Notes under the pieces: generated by a model
What the model was told of the DNA's origin: nothing
Databases searched by the model: none
The model's input: the letters and a program-made list of their open reading frames with translations, nothing else
Shown here: in pieces, positions 10,873-22,500 of the stretch
How positions within the stretch are numbered: position 1 is the stretch's first letter
Layout of the letters: every line of letters begins with the position of its first letter
Source: Azolla caroliniana
Lineage: Eukaryota; Polypodiophyta
Direction of reading: 5' to 3'
DNA length: 64,000 nt
Assembly (NCBI GenBank): GCA_043228905.1
Contig: JBHGNT010000009.1
Coordinates: forward strand, 14,694,001 to 14,758,000
Made by a program: the position numbers and the translations under genes

Positions 10873-11860
10873 TTGACCACGGTTCCGAAATCAACTTGAT
10901 GTCCATGGACTTCTATAGAAAGGGGCAGTGACCGATCAACACCAAGCACGGCTGGAAATACGCACAGCGACATGCGCTATGGAGGAGCCAAGATGGACGA
11001 CACTCCGTCCAATTCCTGACAGTGCGACTGAACCACGAGCGTAACCGCGAGACCCCCGGCAGCGATGGCCGAGGGGATTTTTAGAGAGGGCTATCAAGGC
11101 GTGGGGCCGCGATAGTCTGGACACTCCGGAGAAACCCCACACGTGTACCATAGGTAGGAAATTTTGGTTCTCCGATAGCAGAGGTTGTACGATAATCGGC
11201 ATCAGCAGCCGGGAAAGGAAGCGGGCGTACGGAGCCCTCAGCCCCGACGAAGAGATTGGCGGTGCCGTGGAGGCAGTCTCTTTCAATGAGACCCTAGGAG
11301 AGATAGGGAAGGTGGTCGAAGAAGGCCTCAGCGAAGACCAGGTGATTCCGGTTGGTTCTGTGGAGATGTACAAAGTCATTGCCGACTTCGGGATGAAGGC
11401 CGAGTCGGATCGGACAGCCTGCGTAGACACGAGGTACAAGACTGTGGACCAGAAGATGAGGCCAATCCCAGCATCCTTGCCGGAGGACAGCGAAGTACGG
11501 ATGAAAGGGGTCACGTCGGACCCAAGCTTACGAAATCCGGCCGGTATAGGGCATCGGTTCACCGACAGAACGCTATGGGAGCTCAAGGTTGGTGGGGGTG
11601 GCTTTCTACTTCCAGTGGAGGAGGATCGGTTTCGGAGGATGCTCGAGAGGCACGGGAAGGCCTTTGCATTCTCACCATAGGAGATCAGGTGCGTGGACCC
11701 GGTGATCGTAGAACCGATGGTTATCTTCACGGTACCACATGTGTCGTGGAATCTCAAACCGATTCTGGTACCCAGAGCTCACATCCCGAAGTTGATGGAA
11801 CTACTGAAGCAAAAGGTGGAGATGGGCATCCTCGAGCCTCGAGTGCCCCATATTCGAGTC
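10873..11860 (+). pseudogene. Type B protease and N-terminal Pol, broken
   Basis: The start reads IDHGSEINLMSMDFYRKGQ, an aspartic-protease motif in which the catalytic D-S/T-G has become D-H-G, followed by a TGA. Further on, frame 2 from 11267 encodes NETLGEIGKVVEEGLSEDQV, a stop at 11678-11680, then VPHVSWNLKPILVPRAHIPK and LLKQKVEMGILEP, the usual lead-in to reverse transcriptase. The frame changes near 11860. Codon use is GC-rich like the rest of type B. Confidence 0.7.
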
Positions 11861-11930
11861 ATTGGTTTACCATGCCCAAGAAGAACGGCACGTTGCGCTT
11901 CATTCAAGACCTGCAACCGGTCAAGAGGGT

Positions 11931-12744
11931 GACCATTCGGAACGCAGCTATCGGACCAACCATTGACGAGTTCACGGAAGCCTTCGCCGGAAGGTCGATC
12001 TATTCAGTCGGTGATCTGTACTCAGGGTATGACCAATTCCAACTAGCCGTGGAGAGTAGAGACATCACAACAATGCAGACTCCTCTCGGCCTAGTGCGGA
12101 TGTGCACCCTGCTGCAAGGAGGAACCAACTCGGTGGCACACATGGTGAACACGATGAACAAGGTGCTAAGGGACTGCATCCCGGACATCACCATGCCGTT
12201 TCTAGATGACATCCCAATTAAAGGTTATCCGGTGGAAGATAAGGATGAATCGGTTGGGCCGGACGGATGCCGAAGGTTGGTTGCGAACCACATCAGCGAC
12301 TACGAGAAGGTGGTACAGAAACTTGAGAGTGCGCGGTGACCATTCGGAACGCATGTATCGGACCGACCATTGACGAGTTCGCGGAAGCCTTCCCCGGAAG
12401 GTCGATCTATTCGGTCGGTGATCTGTACTCAGGGTATGACCAATTCCAACTAGTCGTGGAGAGCAGAGACATCACGACAATGCAGACTCCTCTCGGCCTA
12501 GTGCAGATGTGCACCCTGACGCAAAGAGGAACCAACTCAGTGGCGCACATGGTGAACACGATGAACAAGGTGCTGAGGGACTGCATCCCGAACATCACCA
12601 TGCCGTTTCTGGATGACATCCCAATTAAAGGTTGTCTGGTGGAAGATAAGGATGAATCCGTTGGGCCGGACGGATGCCGGAGGTTGGTTGTGGACCACAT
12701 TGGCGACTGCGAGAAGGTGCTACATAAACTTGAGAGCGCGTGGC
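11931..12744 (+). repeat. Tandem duplication of type B RT core, period 407 bp
   Basis: Both copies start GACCATTCGGAACGC and differ at many single bases. 407 is not a multiple of 3, so the duplication breaks the frame. Confidence 0.9.
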
Positions 12745-13732
12745 TCACCTTCTCCGGAGAGAAATCATCTTTCGGGCAATCGGAGATCCTAGTGGTCGGA
12801 CACTTGTGCAGGCCTTACGGTCGGAAACTGTCTCCGGCAAAGGTAGAGGCCATCTCCATAATGAAGGAAGAATGCAAGTAGGTTATAGAGGTGCAGAGGT
12901 TCTTGGGCGCATGCACGTTCTACCACATCTGGATCCCGCACTACACACACATCGCGGAGCCACTTTACTGGTTGCTGAAGAAAGGGCGTAAGTTCGAGTG
13001 TGGCGGAGAGCATGTGGAATCGGTCCGGAGGTTGAAGGGGGCACTTACCGCGGCGCTGGCACTCTGGAAAGCGATTTACGGCAAGGAGGTCCCAATATAC
13101 ATGATCGTAGACATGAGCCTGACCAGTATCGGATGGGTGATCAACCAAGAGGACGAGAGCAGGGCGAGGTTCCGCATCCGGTTTGGAGCGAAGGTACTTA
13201 GCGAGCGATAGCGAGGATACGCACAGGTAAAATGCGAACTCTGGGGTATCGTTTTGGCAGTCAAGGCTAATAAAGACTACTTGATCGGGACTGAGGTGAT
13301 AATCGAAATGGACTACCTACCGATCCTCGGTATGGTTTCCGGATGCGCGACGCCGAACCTGGCGATGCTGAGGTGGATCGCGTACATTAAGTTCCTGAAT
13401 CCGGAGATACGACACATCTCCGGGGAAGACAATGTCATGGCCGACATGCTTTCGAGAGCACAGTTCGACGACGAGGACGGCATCATATCAGAGGACGAGG
13501 AAGTCGGCATAGACTTCTTCGAGTCGGCTTACATGACGACAAGGGCAAGGAGCAATCCGGCGCTTAACGAGTTCGACGAAGGCGAGTACAACGGGGAGTG
13601 GCTCCAGATCGGTAGGTTCTTGAAGACAATGACACCGGATGCAGCGTGGACGAGAGACAAAGCTAACCAGATCCAAAAGAAGTTGTACCGGTTCTTCCTG
13701 CGGGACGGGAACATATGGAAGCACTCGAAAAA

Positions 13733-13737
13733 ACGAG
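13733..13737 (+). repeat. Target site duplication ACGAG, left copy (right copy 19439-19443)
   Basis: Both five-base copies directly flank the outermost LTR bases of the young element. Confidence 0.9.
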
Positions 13738-14124
13738 TGTTGTCCGGTCAGAAGAGCAAGGACAAGTGGGAAGGAGGAAACGGATCGGATAATAGGAAGT
13801 AATAGTAGAATTATTATTCGGAGGGACGGATTCGGTACAGTTGTACCGATCCGGATCCGAACCGATTCGGATGTCGGTTGCCTAAGCGCACCGATTGTAA
13901 CCTTGCCGGATGCCTATAAAAGGATCCGATGATTTGTAAAGTGTGGGGGACGAAAGTAATACAATAGTAATTATTGTGTATTTATCTGTATCTCGTATTG
14001 TTTGCCGTCCGTGCTTAATTGTAATCATCTTATGCGTGTAACCTAGCATCCAATCCTTACCACCCCTTTGGAGAAGTGTCGGGTAGACACCTGTGTTGAG
14101 GCTAGTCCAGCCAGACAGACAACA
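13738..14124 (+). repeat. 5' LTR of the young element
   Basis: 387 bp with TGTTGTC and GACAACA as inverted ends. A TATA box (CCTATAAAAGG) is near 13913. After the end at 14124 the sequence CTATTTTGGCGACCAC may include the primer site, but no tRNA match is obvious. Confidence 0.9.
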
Positions 14125-16227
14125 CTATTTTGGCGACCACTAAGGCGACCCCCCTTTGGAGACGGAGTCGAAGAATGATACGCGGCGAAGAATGATGCAA
14201 CCCTCATCAACGCGAAATCAAATCGACAATGTGTGAGAACTGGTGGAAATGTAAGAAAGAACGATGGCGCGATAACTATTCACTGCAGAATTATGCAAGA
14301 AAAGCGGCAAATGATGGCAATGATGTGCGGCAATGCAAGCCATAGCGACTAAGTGCAAGAAATGGCGGAAACATGCAAATGACGATGGCAATGTTCAGCA
14401 AAAGTATGTGCGAGTGAAGCGGGAAATGACATGTTCTCTACTGCACGATTTTGCTGCTATCAACGGTATTTTGAGTGTGTTTTGTTGGTTAGGTTGGGTC
14501 TATTTGGCTTGAATCTAATCGCAAAAGAAAAGATAAAGATAAGAGCATGATGGCACTGTCTGGAAGAAGTGGACGAAGACGAAGAGACATACAAACACAA
14601 CAGAAAAGACAAGCGCCATACAGGATAATGATGAACGAAAATCAAGACGGCCAGACAAACAAACCGATAAAGATGGCATTGGAGATGATTGGAGATGATC
14701 ATGGAGCCGGCAGATAGGCGGGACAATGGCTAGAGTGGCAACTAACGGATAACCGATGAAGCTAGATACCAGAACCACCGAAAGGAGAGGTTGAACACTG
14801 ACGATGACTGCTAGAGACTAGCCTGAGCAGTGGCCAAACAACAACGAGCAGCAACCGAACAAGGCCATGCGACGAAGACAAAGGACAGAGAAATACACGA
14901 AATAGCCAAATAGAGATTATCGAAGGGCTGGAAAGAAAGTGATGGTCGGGCCGAACAGAAAGCCAGACGAGCCGAATGGACAAGTACCAGACAACTGACG
15001 ACCGGATAGACGACGAGAGGATGACCGGAACGGACGGACACACCGGACAAGGCGACGGACGAGCGGCCAAAAAGCAGCAACACCGGACTATGGCCGTACA
15101 GAGATAGCAACGGAGCCGGAGACACAGAGGCGGACTCAAACGGATGGGAACCGACAGAGACGGTGATGGAGTCCGCAACAGAGGCAGCCGGACAACGGCC
15201 GAGACAATGATGGAAAAGGCCGGTGAGGCCGAAAGGGCGCGGCCACACCGATTGTCGGACAGTGGACGAGATGGCCGGGACGACTGACCGAACGCACGGT
15301 CGAAAGAGGAGGACGACAACCGAACACCGACAGAGACGGAGGAGAGGCCGGAGAGAGACCTAAGAGCGGTCATAGTGGCCGAACGGAGGCGGCTGGACAA
15401 GGACGACATCAGTGGTCAGAGATGGCCACGGCAGGAGATGGAGACGGACGAGCGACCAAAGAGTGGCCGAGGAACTACCGAAGCGGCCATAATAGCCGAA
15501 CAGTGGCCGGAGTGGCCAAATGGGCTGGACAGACGACCAACCATGACAACCAAAACAAAGACAACACAGAGAAGAAAGAGGTAGACATGCAGAAAATAAG
15601 AAGAAGAGAGAAGAGAAATGCAAGGAAGAAGAAGAACAGTGAAGGAAGAAGAGAAAGACACCAAAAACCACGGATAGACAAAGAAGCAACCGGGAGAGAC
15701 AGAGAAGTAGAAATGAAGAAAGAGAAGAGAAGGAGACACAAATGGACCAACAGACAGGAAGAAGAGAAAAAATGAAGAAAGAGAGGAAGACAAAACAGAA
15801 AGGAAAAAGGAGAAGACAAAGACAAGGGCAACAAATTTCAAAACCTTGAGGGTACCCATTGCAAATTCAAAAGTTCGAGGGTATATATTAGAGTTTTAAT
15901 AACCAAAGGGCAACGAGGCAATTTCGAAAACTCATCTACCTAAAAGAAATGGACGTGATCCACACACAACTCACAAGATACAAAGAAGAACACACATACA
16001 TACAACGTCTTTTTAACGACCCGAATGATGTTACCAAAGTTCGTAAGCTGACAGAACGAGAAGGTTCGTGTCGCGGAAGATTCGTTGACCGACAAAGATG
16101 TTCGAGTCAAGCACTCTGATCGAGGGAGTCGATCGTTGAAAGGACCGATGGAAGTTCCGGTCGAAGAAATATCATCATCAAGGCATGTGGGATCGACATG
16201 CAAGGCACTTTCCCACGGGCGTGCCAT
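14125..16227 (+). other. Non-coding interior of the young element
   Basis: No reading frame here resembles a protein family. 14530-15830 is strongly purine-rich on the plus strand, which gives long Ser/Leu/Phe-rich open frames on the minus strand that look spurious. The last 29 bases (16199-16227) are identical to the 29 bases just before the 3' LTR (19022-19050), so this stretch looks like a complete non-coding interior to which the gene was joined. Confidence 0.6.
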
Positions 16228-19001
16228 ATTGTGTTACCCCGTACGAGATGTACGGGATCAAAGCAGGAGGACTGCAAACAATCGAAAACCCTTCCAGTGA
16301 AATCCTGTTCGAATATTTCGGGGAATACTCTATCAGTAGCAAGGCGTACCGAACGCAGGGCGGAGAGAACCTGCTGTTCGGAGAAGTGGCCCGCGCTATG
16401 ATGGAATACGGATTCGTGAATCCCCGTCCCCCAGCCATAGCCAAGTATCGGGCAGCATTCTTGATAGCAGCGTACGAGGGCTTACAAATAGACTGGCTCC
16501 ATTTCATAACCGAAGGATTGAAGGAGGCCATCAAAAATCTGGTGGAAGGGAAAAAGCCATGGGCCGGGATAGCACAATGGCTAACGGTGTTAGTCCCACC
16601 GGTACTCCCCATCACACAAAAGAAAAGAGGTCGGCAGGAGACGACGCCGAAAAAGGTCACAAAGCGCCGTCAGATCTTGGAGAAACACACCCCCGGATGG
16701 ACCCCGCAAGAAGCAGAACAGCAGGGGGAAGGACCACCCCGACAGCAACAGGAACCGGCAACAAAGGCAAAACCGGCAGGTAAAGGCAAAGGGAAAGCGG
16801 CCGAGGAGGAACCGGTAGCGCGCAAACCAATCCATATAACGCTGCGACGGCTGGAACCGGAACCAGAGGTCTCTAGACAAAAGGTCCGTCTGGTAACCGC
16901 ACCGGAGGAGGAAACTGAAACAGAAGACTCATCCGAACCACTGGTAAGACTCCCAGCAAGACAAGGTCGGGAGAAACGGGCGAAAGGACCGGCTCCACCA
17001 GTGGACAGAACTCAGCAGAGGGCGCAAGGACCATCTCCAGTAGCCGAGGCGGAAACAGCATCGGAACCCATACCCAGGGAAGCAGCACCTACACCGGTTG
17101 GGCCGGACTTTAGAAAACCGGTCATCCCAGAGAAGAAGAAGGAACGAGCGCCGGAGCCGGAGCCAAAGAAGAGGCCGGAAAATCAGCCTGGCTTAAGTGA
17201 GCAAGGCCACCCCGAAATCGGAAGAACAAAGCCACAATGGCTGAGATGGCTTTCGGAGCAGTTATCGGGAGTAGCGGACCAGTTAGAGAAAGAAGAAACG
17301 TGTCGGCAACAGCTGACGCATACAACAACTCAGGAGTTGGTCGCGCTCCGAACACAGATCGAGGAAATGCAAGGGGAGCTGTTGCAGGCAAGGGAAGGAA
17401 TTCAACAAGCACAAGCTGTCACCGAGCCGGTCGGGACAACAAGGAAGCAACCTGAACCGGAACCGGAACCGGTAGCCTTGCAAACCGGCCCTGAGACCGA
17501 AAAAGTAATAGAAACCTTACGAGAGGAGTTACAAGCTCAGGAGGCATTAAGGGAAAGAGAAAGGGAGCAGCGGAAAGCGGTGGAGGATGACAGACGAAAA
17601 ATGGAAGAAGGCCTCCGGAAAGGTCGAGCCGCTAATGACCGACTACAAGAAGAAAAAGAGAAGCTGCAGAAGGAGAAGGACCAACTACGTCGACATGCCG
17701 AACAAGAGATAGAGCGACTGCAGGAAGAACTCTGACAACAGAAGGACCGGGACGATCGGTTAAGAGCTCAGGCAACCCGACGCCTGAAGCAGAAGACGGA
17801 GGACTTCGACCGTCTCTACCGAGATCACAAGCAGGCCGAGTCGGACAACAAAAAACGAGCAGCAGACTACGACCGGCAAATAGAGAAGCTGAAAGAGCAG
17901 CTCAAAGAGACCCGATTAGACCTGGCTAAGGCGATGGATGAGGTCAGTGCCAACAAGGAAGCATTGTCGGCGGAAATAGCCCAAGCAACGGAGAGAAGGA
18001 AGGAATTAGAGGCGCTAAGGCGGGAAAAGCTGGACCTGACCAAGATCAGGAATGAAGAAAAGGAAAAATCGACCTTCACGATCAGCAAACTGCAGAGTAC
18101 CTATGAAAAGCAGAAAGCAGATTACGAGGCCCAGGCTCAGATAATGGCCGACATTATAAAACGGGCAAGGAAGGAAAAGCAGGAAGCTTATGCGCATGCT
18201 AAGGCAGGAGTTGACCGGATCAAGCTCATCATGTCAAGATGGAGTACCCGAGCTCAGGCAAGTATCAACGAAAGTACGGAAAAGCTAGGGAAGGAGTGGT
18301 CACAACAAGCAGCCGAGCTGCAGACACTCCGAGCGGATGCCGAGAATCGGAAGAAGACCGGCGACAGGTTCTACAAGATGGATGAAGAAAGTATCGTCGC
18401 CATTCGGGAGGAATTGTCAGAGGATTTCTACACTTTAGCAGAAGAACACCTCAAAGAAATCCGAGGGTTGGTAGAGAGGTTGGATGACGGGCAGCTCGCA
18501 ACTCAGTTGGAGTTGGAGAGATACGAGCAGGACTGGTTACGACAGGAAGCTAAGGGAAGAACGACGCCAACCACTATTGGTGAGGGAACGCGACCGGCTG
18601 AAGATGAACCAACTGACACCGAACAACCCCGACGAGGAATACCTGAAGACGAACTTGAAGAAGAGCAGGAGCGGACCGATGCCGGAGAAGAAGAAGAGCT
18701 GAGACCGGAAGACACCAGGGCAAAGGAAGGAGGCATATCAAGTCGACCAGTCGAGACCCGAGAAAGCGACACCAGTAACAGAACAGAGCCAGGAACGGAG
18801 GGAGAACAGGAAGAACCCGGACGAAGCGGTGAGGAAGCACCGGCACCACGGAATCAAGCAGAGCCGGAGCAGAAAATTTTTACGGAACAGCCTACCCAAC
18901 AGGAGGTCGGAGACCAGGCAGGCAAGGAACAGGAACAGGAGGAAGAAGCACCACTTGACACTATCGAGCAAAGTGTGCTCAATATTTTGGAGGAAGACTG
19001 A
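16228..19001 (+). CDS. Extra coiled-coil gene (aORF), copy 2, nearly intact but 5'-truncated
   Basis: One frame (about 920 codons) runs from 16228 to a TGA at 18999-19001, with a single internal TGA at 17733-17735, where copy 1 has CGA. The nearest in-frame ATG is at 16185 in the joined upstream DNA; homology to copy 1 starts near 16232 (GGLQTIENPSSEILFEYFGE), so about 60 N-terminal residues are missing. The order is a globular N-part (KAYRTQGGENLLFGEVARAM, NPRPPAIAKYRAAFLIAAYE, GIAQWLTVLVPPVLPI), a Pro/Glu/Arg-rich linker, a long coiled coil (about residues 350-680), a conserved helical domain (LRADAENRKKTGDRFYKMDE, IVAIREELSEDFYTLAEEHL, LVERLDDGQLATQLELERYE) and a Glu-rich tail ending LDTIEQSVLNILEED. 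Function is unknown. A capsid, RNA-binding or cytoskeletal-transport role would be guesswork. Confidence 0.75.
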
Positions 19002-19051
19002 GGCCGGGAGTGGATTCGAAGTGCAAGGCACTTTCCCACGGGCGTGCCATG

Positions 19052-19438
19052 TGTTGGCCGGTCAGAAGAGCAAGGACAAGTGGGAAGGCGGAATCGGATC
19101 GGATAATAGGAAGTAATAGTAGAATTATTATTCGGAGGGACGGATTCGGTACAGTTGTACCGATCCGGATCCGAACCGATTCGGATGTCGGTTGCCTAAG
19201 CGCACCGATTGTAACCTTGCCGGATGCCTATAAAAGGATCCGATGATTTGTAAAGTGTGGGGGACGAAAGTAATACAATAGTAATTATTGTGTATTTATT
19301 TGTATCTCGTATTGTTTGCCGTCCGTGCTTAATTGTAATCATCTTATGCGTGTAACCTAGCATCCAATCCTTACCACCCCTTTGGAGAAGTGTCGGGTAG
19401 ACAACTGTGTTGAGGCTAGTCCAGCCAGACAGACAACA
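19052..19438 (+). repeat. 3' LTR of the young element
   Basis: 387 bp, near-identical to 13738-14124. The invariant CCCACGGGCGTGCCATG sits directly before it, as in the type A elements. Confidence 0.9.
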
Positions 19439-20578
19439 ACGAGGTGGCGCTCCACTCGGCGTAGTGGCAAGAAAGGAAGAGCAGAACGCATTGCTGACGA
19501 AGTACCACGAGAGTCCTTGGGCCGGACATTGCAGGATGTGGGCCACATTCGAGAAGCTGAAGGAGAAGTGTTGGTGGTCAGGGCTATACCTGGACGTGCA
19601 TCAGTTCGTGACGTGTGAGAGTTGCCAGATGCACTCTGCAATCCGACATCGAGACAAGATACACCCGACCTACCCCCCGACCGTCCATTTCAAATGGATG
19701 GTAGACTTAGTGATGATGCTGATGGGGGTAGGGCAGATGCAATACCTGGTGCTTGCGCGAGAGGACTTGACGAACCAAGTGGAGGGCCACGCACTACAAA
19801 ATAAGACGATTGCGGTTGTGTGTCGATTTCTGATAGAGGAAGTGGTATGCCGGTACAGGTGTGTGGGAAAGATCGTGGCTAACCAAGGAGAGCTGAATGC
19901 ACAGGAAGCCGAAGAGTTGTTCACCCAGTTAGGGGTCAAGTTCTCCCTCACAACGACGTACAATCCGGAGGCTAACGGGAAGATAGAGTGCGGGAACGGG
20001 CTGATTGTGAAGGCGTTAGTACGGGAATTGGTTGCGGCTCCTACCTTACGCATTGTGGGCGGACCGAACTATGCATAGTTCGGTAACTGGGTTCATGCCG
20101 ATGGAGCGAACGATCTCCTCTTGGGCCGCAGTGGACTGGAAGGACGAGATGAGCACACGAATTAGCAACACGAATTCGATAGCTCGAGTGGAGACCGGAG
20201 GATGTGGATCAGGCAAGGACAAGGCTGCACGCGACAAGCGTGCAGAACAAAGGCCGGTTTGACTAAACTCACCGGCTATGACCAAAGAAGATCGAGGAAG
20301 ACGACTGGGTGTTGGTTTACGACACCACCCTCGACAACCAGCACAAGGTGATGTGTAAGTTCGCGAGGAGATGGTTCAGGCCCTACGCTGTAACAAGCAC
20401 AAATGACAATGGCACTTACCATCTCGCAGAACTCGACGGGACGCGGATAGCGGTGCCGGGAGCCGGGAAGAGGATCAAGGCCATCAAGAAGCGGCATGAA
20501 GATGAGCCGGACTCGGGGAGCACGGACAACGAGGATGACCGGTTCAAAGCAGACGATGATTCGGAGGGCGATGGGTGA
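19439..20578 (+). pseudogene. Type B integrase, right of the insertion, broken
   Basis: Frame 0 continues type B Pol: LLTKYHESPWAGHC and CESCQMH form the HHCC zinc-binding domain. The core follows with FKWMVDLVMMLMGVGQMQY, IVANQGELNA (where a catalytic D appears as N) and YNPEANGKIECGNG (Glu). It stops at 20076-20078. A C-terminal piece at 20309-20578 has FARRWFRPYAVTSTNDNGTY, a GPY/F-like module, then an acidic end. The D-to-N change and the stops indicate a dead enzyme. Confidence 0.75.
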
Positions 20579-20673
20579 ACACGAGCCAGTTTTCTCTGGT
20601 ATTTGTGCCTTTCTGGTGCATGCCGATGGATGTGTGGTTGAATGGGGGTGGATGCCGTGAAGAAAACCGGCCT

Positions 20674-21483
20674 TAAGAGGAGTTGGAGGATAAAGCAGGT
20701 GAACTGACCTTTACATGTGGACGCGTAAATTGACAAGTTTGTACATAACTAGGAATAGGTCGAACTGATGTAAATATACTAGGTAGAACGTATTTATTAG
20801 CTACAAAATCGATGCGTATCTCTGCCCAAAGGGACAGAGAATAAACACGATGTAAATAGGATGTGACAGCCCCTCCCCGGCGGCTATAAAGGGAAAGGGG
20901 AGAAGGCTGAAAGGGGATCGCGTTTTGGCGAGGACGAAGTGTTGTCGGACTGGGAACCGAGCATTCTTCTCCTCATTCCCGTTGATCTCTACAGATTTTG
21001 GGTCCGTCGCTTTTGCTCGCGAGAGAAGCCCGAGCGCTTCCAGCAGGGGCTCCACTGCGTGTTTCGAGTGTGTGTGTGTGGGTGTGTGTTTGGTCAGTCA
21101 CTATCGTGACAATTGTAATATTGGGAGCATTGTAATCAGTTATTAGGTTGAATTGATTCTTTGAGTTGTCGTCTCCCGGTGTATATGTGTGCTCTCGAAC
21201 TCGTTGTTGTCTCGTGACCGGTTGGGAGCGCGCCCCTGTCTATTCTTTGTTCGTTGTCGTGTTTCCGGTGAGCCGGTGAGAGCTAGTTGTGTTTTCGTTT
21301 GGGCCAGTGACCACTGCGTGCCGGTAACGGGACTTGCCAACCCTCGTTCAACTACTCGTCTATAGCCGGTAATCGCCGGCTCATCTCTTCCGCTCTCTTC
21401 CTCTCCCTGTTTTGTGCACTCCTCGGTCCAGAGCCCCTGTGGTCCCGCCTTAGTTTCCCACGCACAAGCGTAACGACACGACA
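20674..21483 (+). repeat. Polypurine tract and probable 3' LTR of type B
   Basis: A purine-rich run (AAGAGGAGTTGGAGGATAAAG, about 20675-20695) precedes TG at 20700. A TATA box (GGCTATAAAGGG) is near 20880. The end ACGACACGACA at 21483 is a guess, since no second copy is in the window. Confidence 0.5.
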
Positions 21484-21524
21484 TAAATTTGGTCCAAATT
21501 ATGTTGCGAAGTGTCGCGCGTGTG

Positions 21525-22144
21525 TGTTACTTGGGCGGGACTACGGGGATCTTGGACTAGGGAATAGAGGGGAAATGGGAGTTTATGCCTTACAGCCTTC
21601 GAGCTCAAAAGGGGAGGAGAAAGAATAAGAGGTTAGCATGGTAGAAAAAATAGAGACAAGATACATCAACAAACTATATTAAGAATCCACTATAGGATTA
21701 CAACCATGGCCGTGTAGGCCAAATCAAAACTCTAGAAGAAACCCTAACTAGATAGGTAAAGAAGAAGAAGAATGAAACCCTATGCGAAACCCTAAACCGA
21801 AACCCTGAAAATGGCGACTCCCCAAAGAAAACCCAAAAGTGGAAGCCCCTCAAAAATGACCCCTCACTCCCTTTTATAGTAGTAAGGGGTGAGGCACATT
21901 ACAGAAAGAGGAGTCAAATCCCCCCTCCTTTAATGGGGAATATCTCCCATGATCTTAAATCGGTGGGCCTTTAACTCTCTCCCCTCACGCTTTCAATGTC
22001 ACTGCCCATCACATTTGTACTCCCCATGTACTCCCCTTTCCTACGTGCCCATGTGCACATAAGTGCACACCATATTAACACTTAACGAACTTTCGTAGAA
22101 CACCTTACACTTTACATTTGCTTATTTACTCCTAGGTTACTACA
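21525..22144 (-). repeat. LTR of another element (here E), minus strand
   Basis: Read on the minus strand it starts TGTAGTAACC at 22144 and could end CCCAAGTAACA at 21525. A TATA box (ACTATAAAAGGG) is near 21880 on that strand. Gag-like sequence lies upstream of it at 22158-22500. The flanks show no matching target duplication, so it is not a simple solo LTR. Confidence 0.5.
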
Positions 22145-22157
22145 TGGCCGAAAATCC

Positions 22158-22500
22158 TCACGACAGCGTGGGATGCATTTGAATCACCAATCGTACTTGA
22201 TTCAAGAAACCTCGGAAATGCGACCTTGAACCATCAAATTTAGCTGGGAAGCTGATTTTGGGCTCCTTGATAAGTCCTTGACCTTCAACCCTTTGTTGTT
22301 GTAACACTACGATTGTCAACTCTAACTGTTGTGAACCCGTAGCGTGAACTCCTCTCATTGTTGTTGCTTCTTTATAATAACCTTTTGTAGATCCCCAAGT
22401 AGTTATTGATTCTCTACTTCAAGAGATGCGAACTTGTATTTAAAATTCTCCATTTCTGCAACAAGGGTGAGATATTCTTCTGAGTTAATGGCGCCATGGT
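22158..22500 (-). pseudogene. Ty3/gypsy gag N-terminal fragment
   Basis: On the minus strand a broken frame reads YLTLVAEMENFKYKFASLEV, then after stops KEPKISFPAKFDGSRSHFRG and FLNQVRLVIQMHP, the start of a gypsy capsid domain. Coding sequence ends abruptly at the LTR edge at 22144, so capsid, pol and the usual 3' part are deleted. The fragment lies downstream of the heat-shock-type LTR at 22520-22969 and could belong to it. Confidence 0.65.

Larger units (their letters stand above)
11860..13737 (+). pseudogene. Type B reverse transcriptase and RNase H, broken, with RT core duplicated
   Basis: MPKKNGTLRFIQDLQPVKRV leads into GPTIDEFTEAFAGRSIYSVG, SGYDQFQLAVESRD, TNSVAHMVNTMNKVLRD and the catalytic MPFLDDIPIKG. 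This core (11931-12337) is repeated at 12338-12744, including a second FLDD, which shifts the frame. Downstream are the RT thumb (LTFSGEKSSFGQSEILVVGH), the connection, and RNase H (PIYMIVDMSLTSIGWVINQE, RHISGEDNVMADMLSRAQFD). Stops lie at 12337-12339, 12879-12881 and 13209-13211. The reading frame runs up to the insertion at 13738 and resumes at 19439 in the same frame once the insertion is discounted. Confidence 0.85.
13738..19438 (+). mobile_element. Young non-autonomous LTR element carrying only the coiled-coil gene
   Basis: Two 387-bp LTRs (13738-14124 and 19052-19438) start TGTTG and end GACAACA. By eye they differ at five positions (about 1.3%). The target duplication ACGAG is exact (13733-13737 and 19439-19443). 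Removing the element and one ACGAG restores the reading frame of type B Pol across the junction, which confirms the ends. The interior holds about 2.1 kb without coding signal and then the coiled-coil gene (16228-19001). No gag, protease, RT or integrase is present, so mobilisation must depend on proteins from another element, most simply a type A relative with similar LTR ends. Confidence 0.9.
10870..21483 (+). mobile_element. Type B Ty3/gypsy element, interrupted by two insertions
   Basis: Protease, reverse transcriptase and RNase H run from 10870 to 13737, integrase from 19439 to 20578, and a probable 3' LTR to 21483. The RT belongs to a distinct gypsy lineage (IRFIQDLQP-type start, SGYDQFQLAVESRDITTMQT, MPFLDDIPIKG). 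Gag and 5' LTR must lie left of the type A insertion, outside the window. The gap at 13738-19438 is another element. Confidence 0.8.

Noticed and set aside
14762-15859. Long overlapping minus-strand open frames, Ser/Leu/Phe-rich
   Set aside because: They are the complement of a purine-rich plus strand, have no domain-like pattern and overlap each other in several frames.
16178-17483. Minus-strand frames opposite the coiled-coil gene
   Set aside because: They are complements of Glu/Lys/Arg-rich codons. The plus frame is supported by homology to two other copies.
20032-20262. Small plus-strand frame between type B integrase parts
   Set aside because: It is the decayed integrase C-terminal half in shifted frame, not a separate gene.
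21780-21812. Telomere-like AAACCCTAAACC sequence
   Set aside because: Only a few irregular units within an LTR; no array and no sign of a chromosome end.
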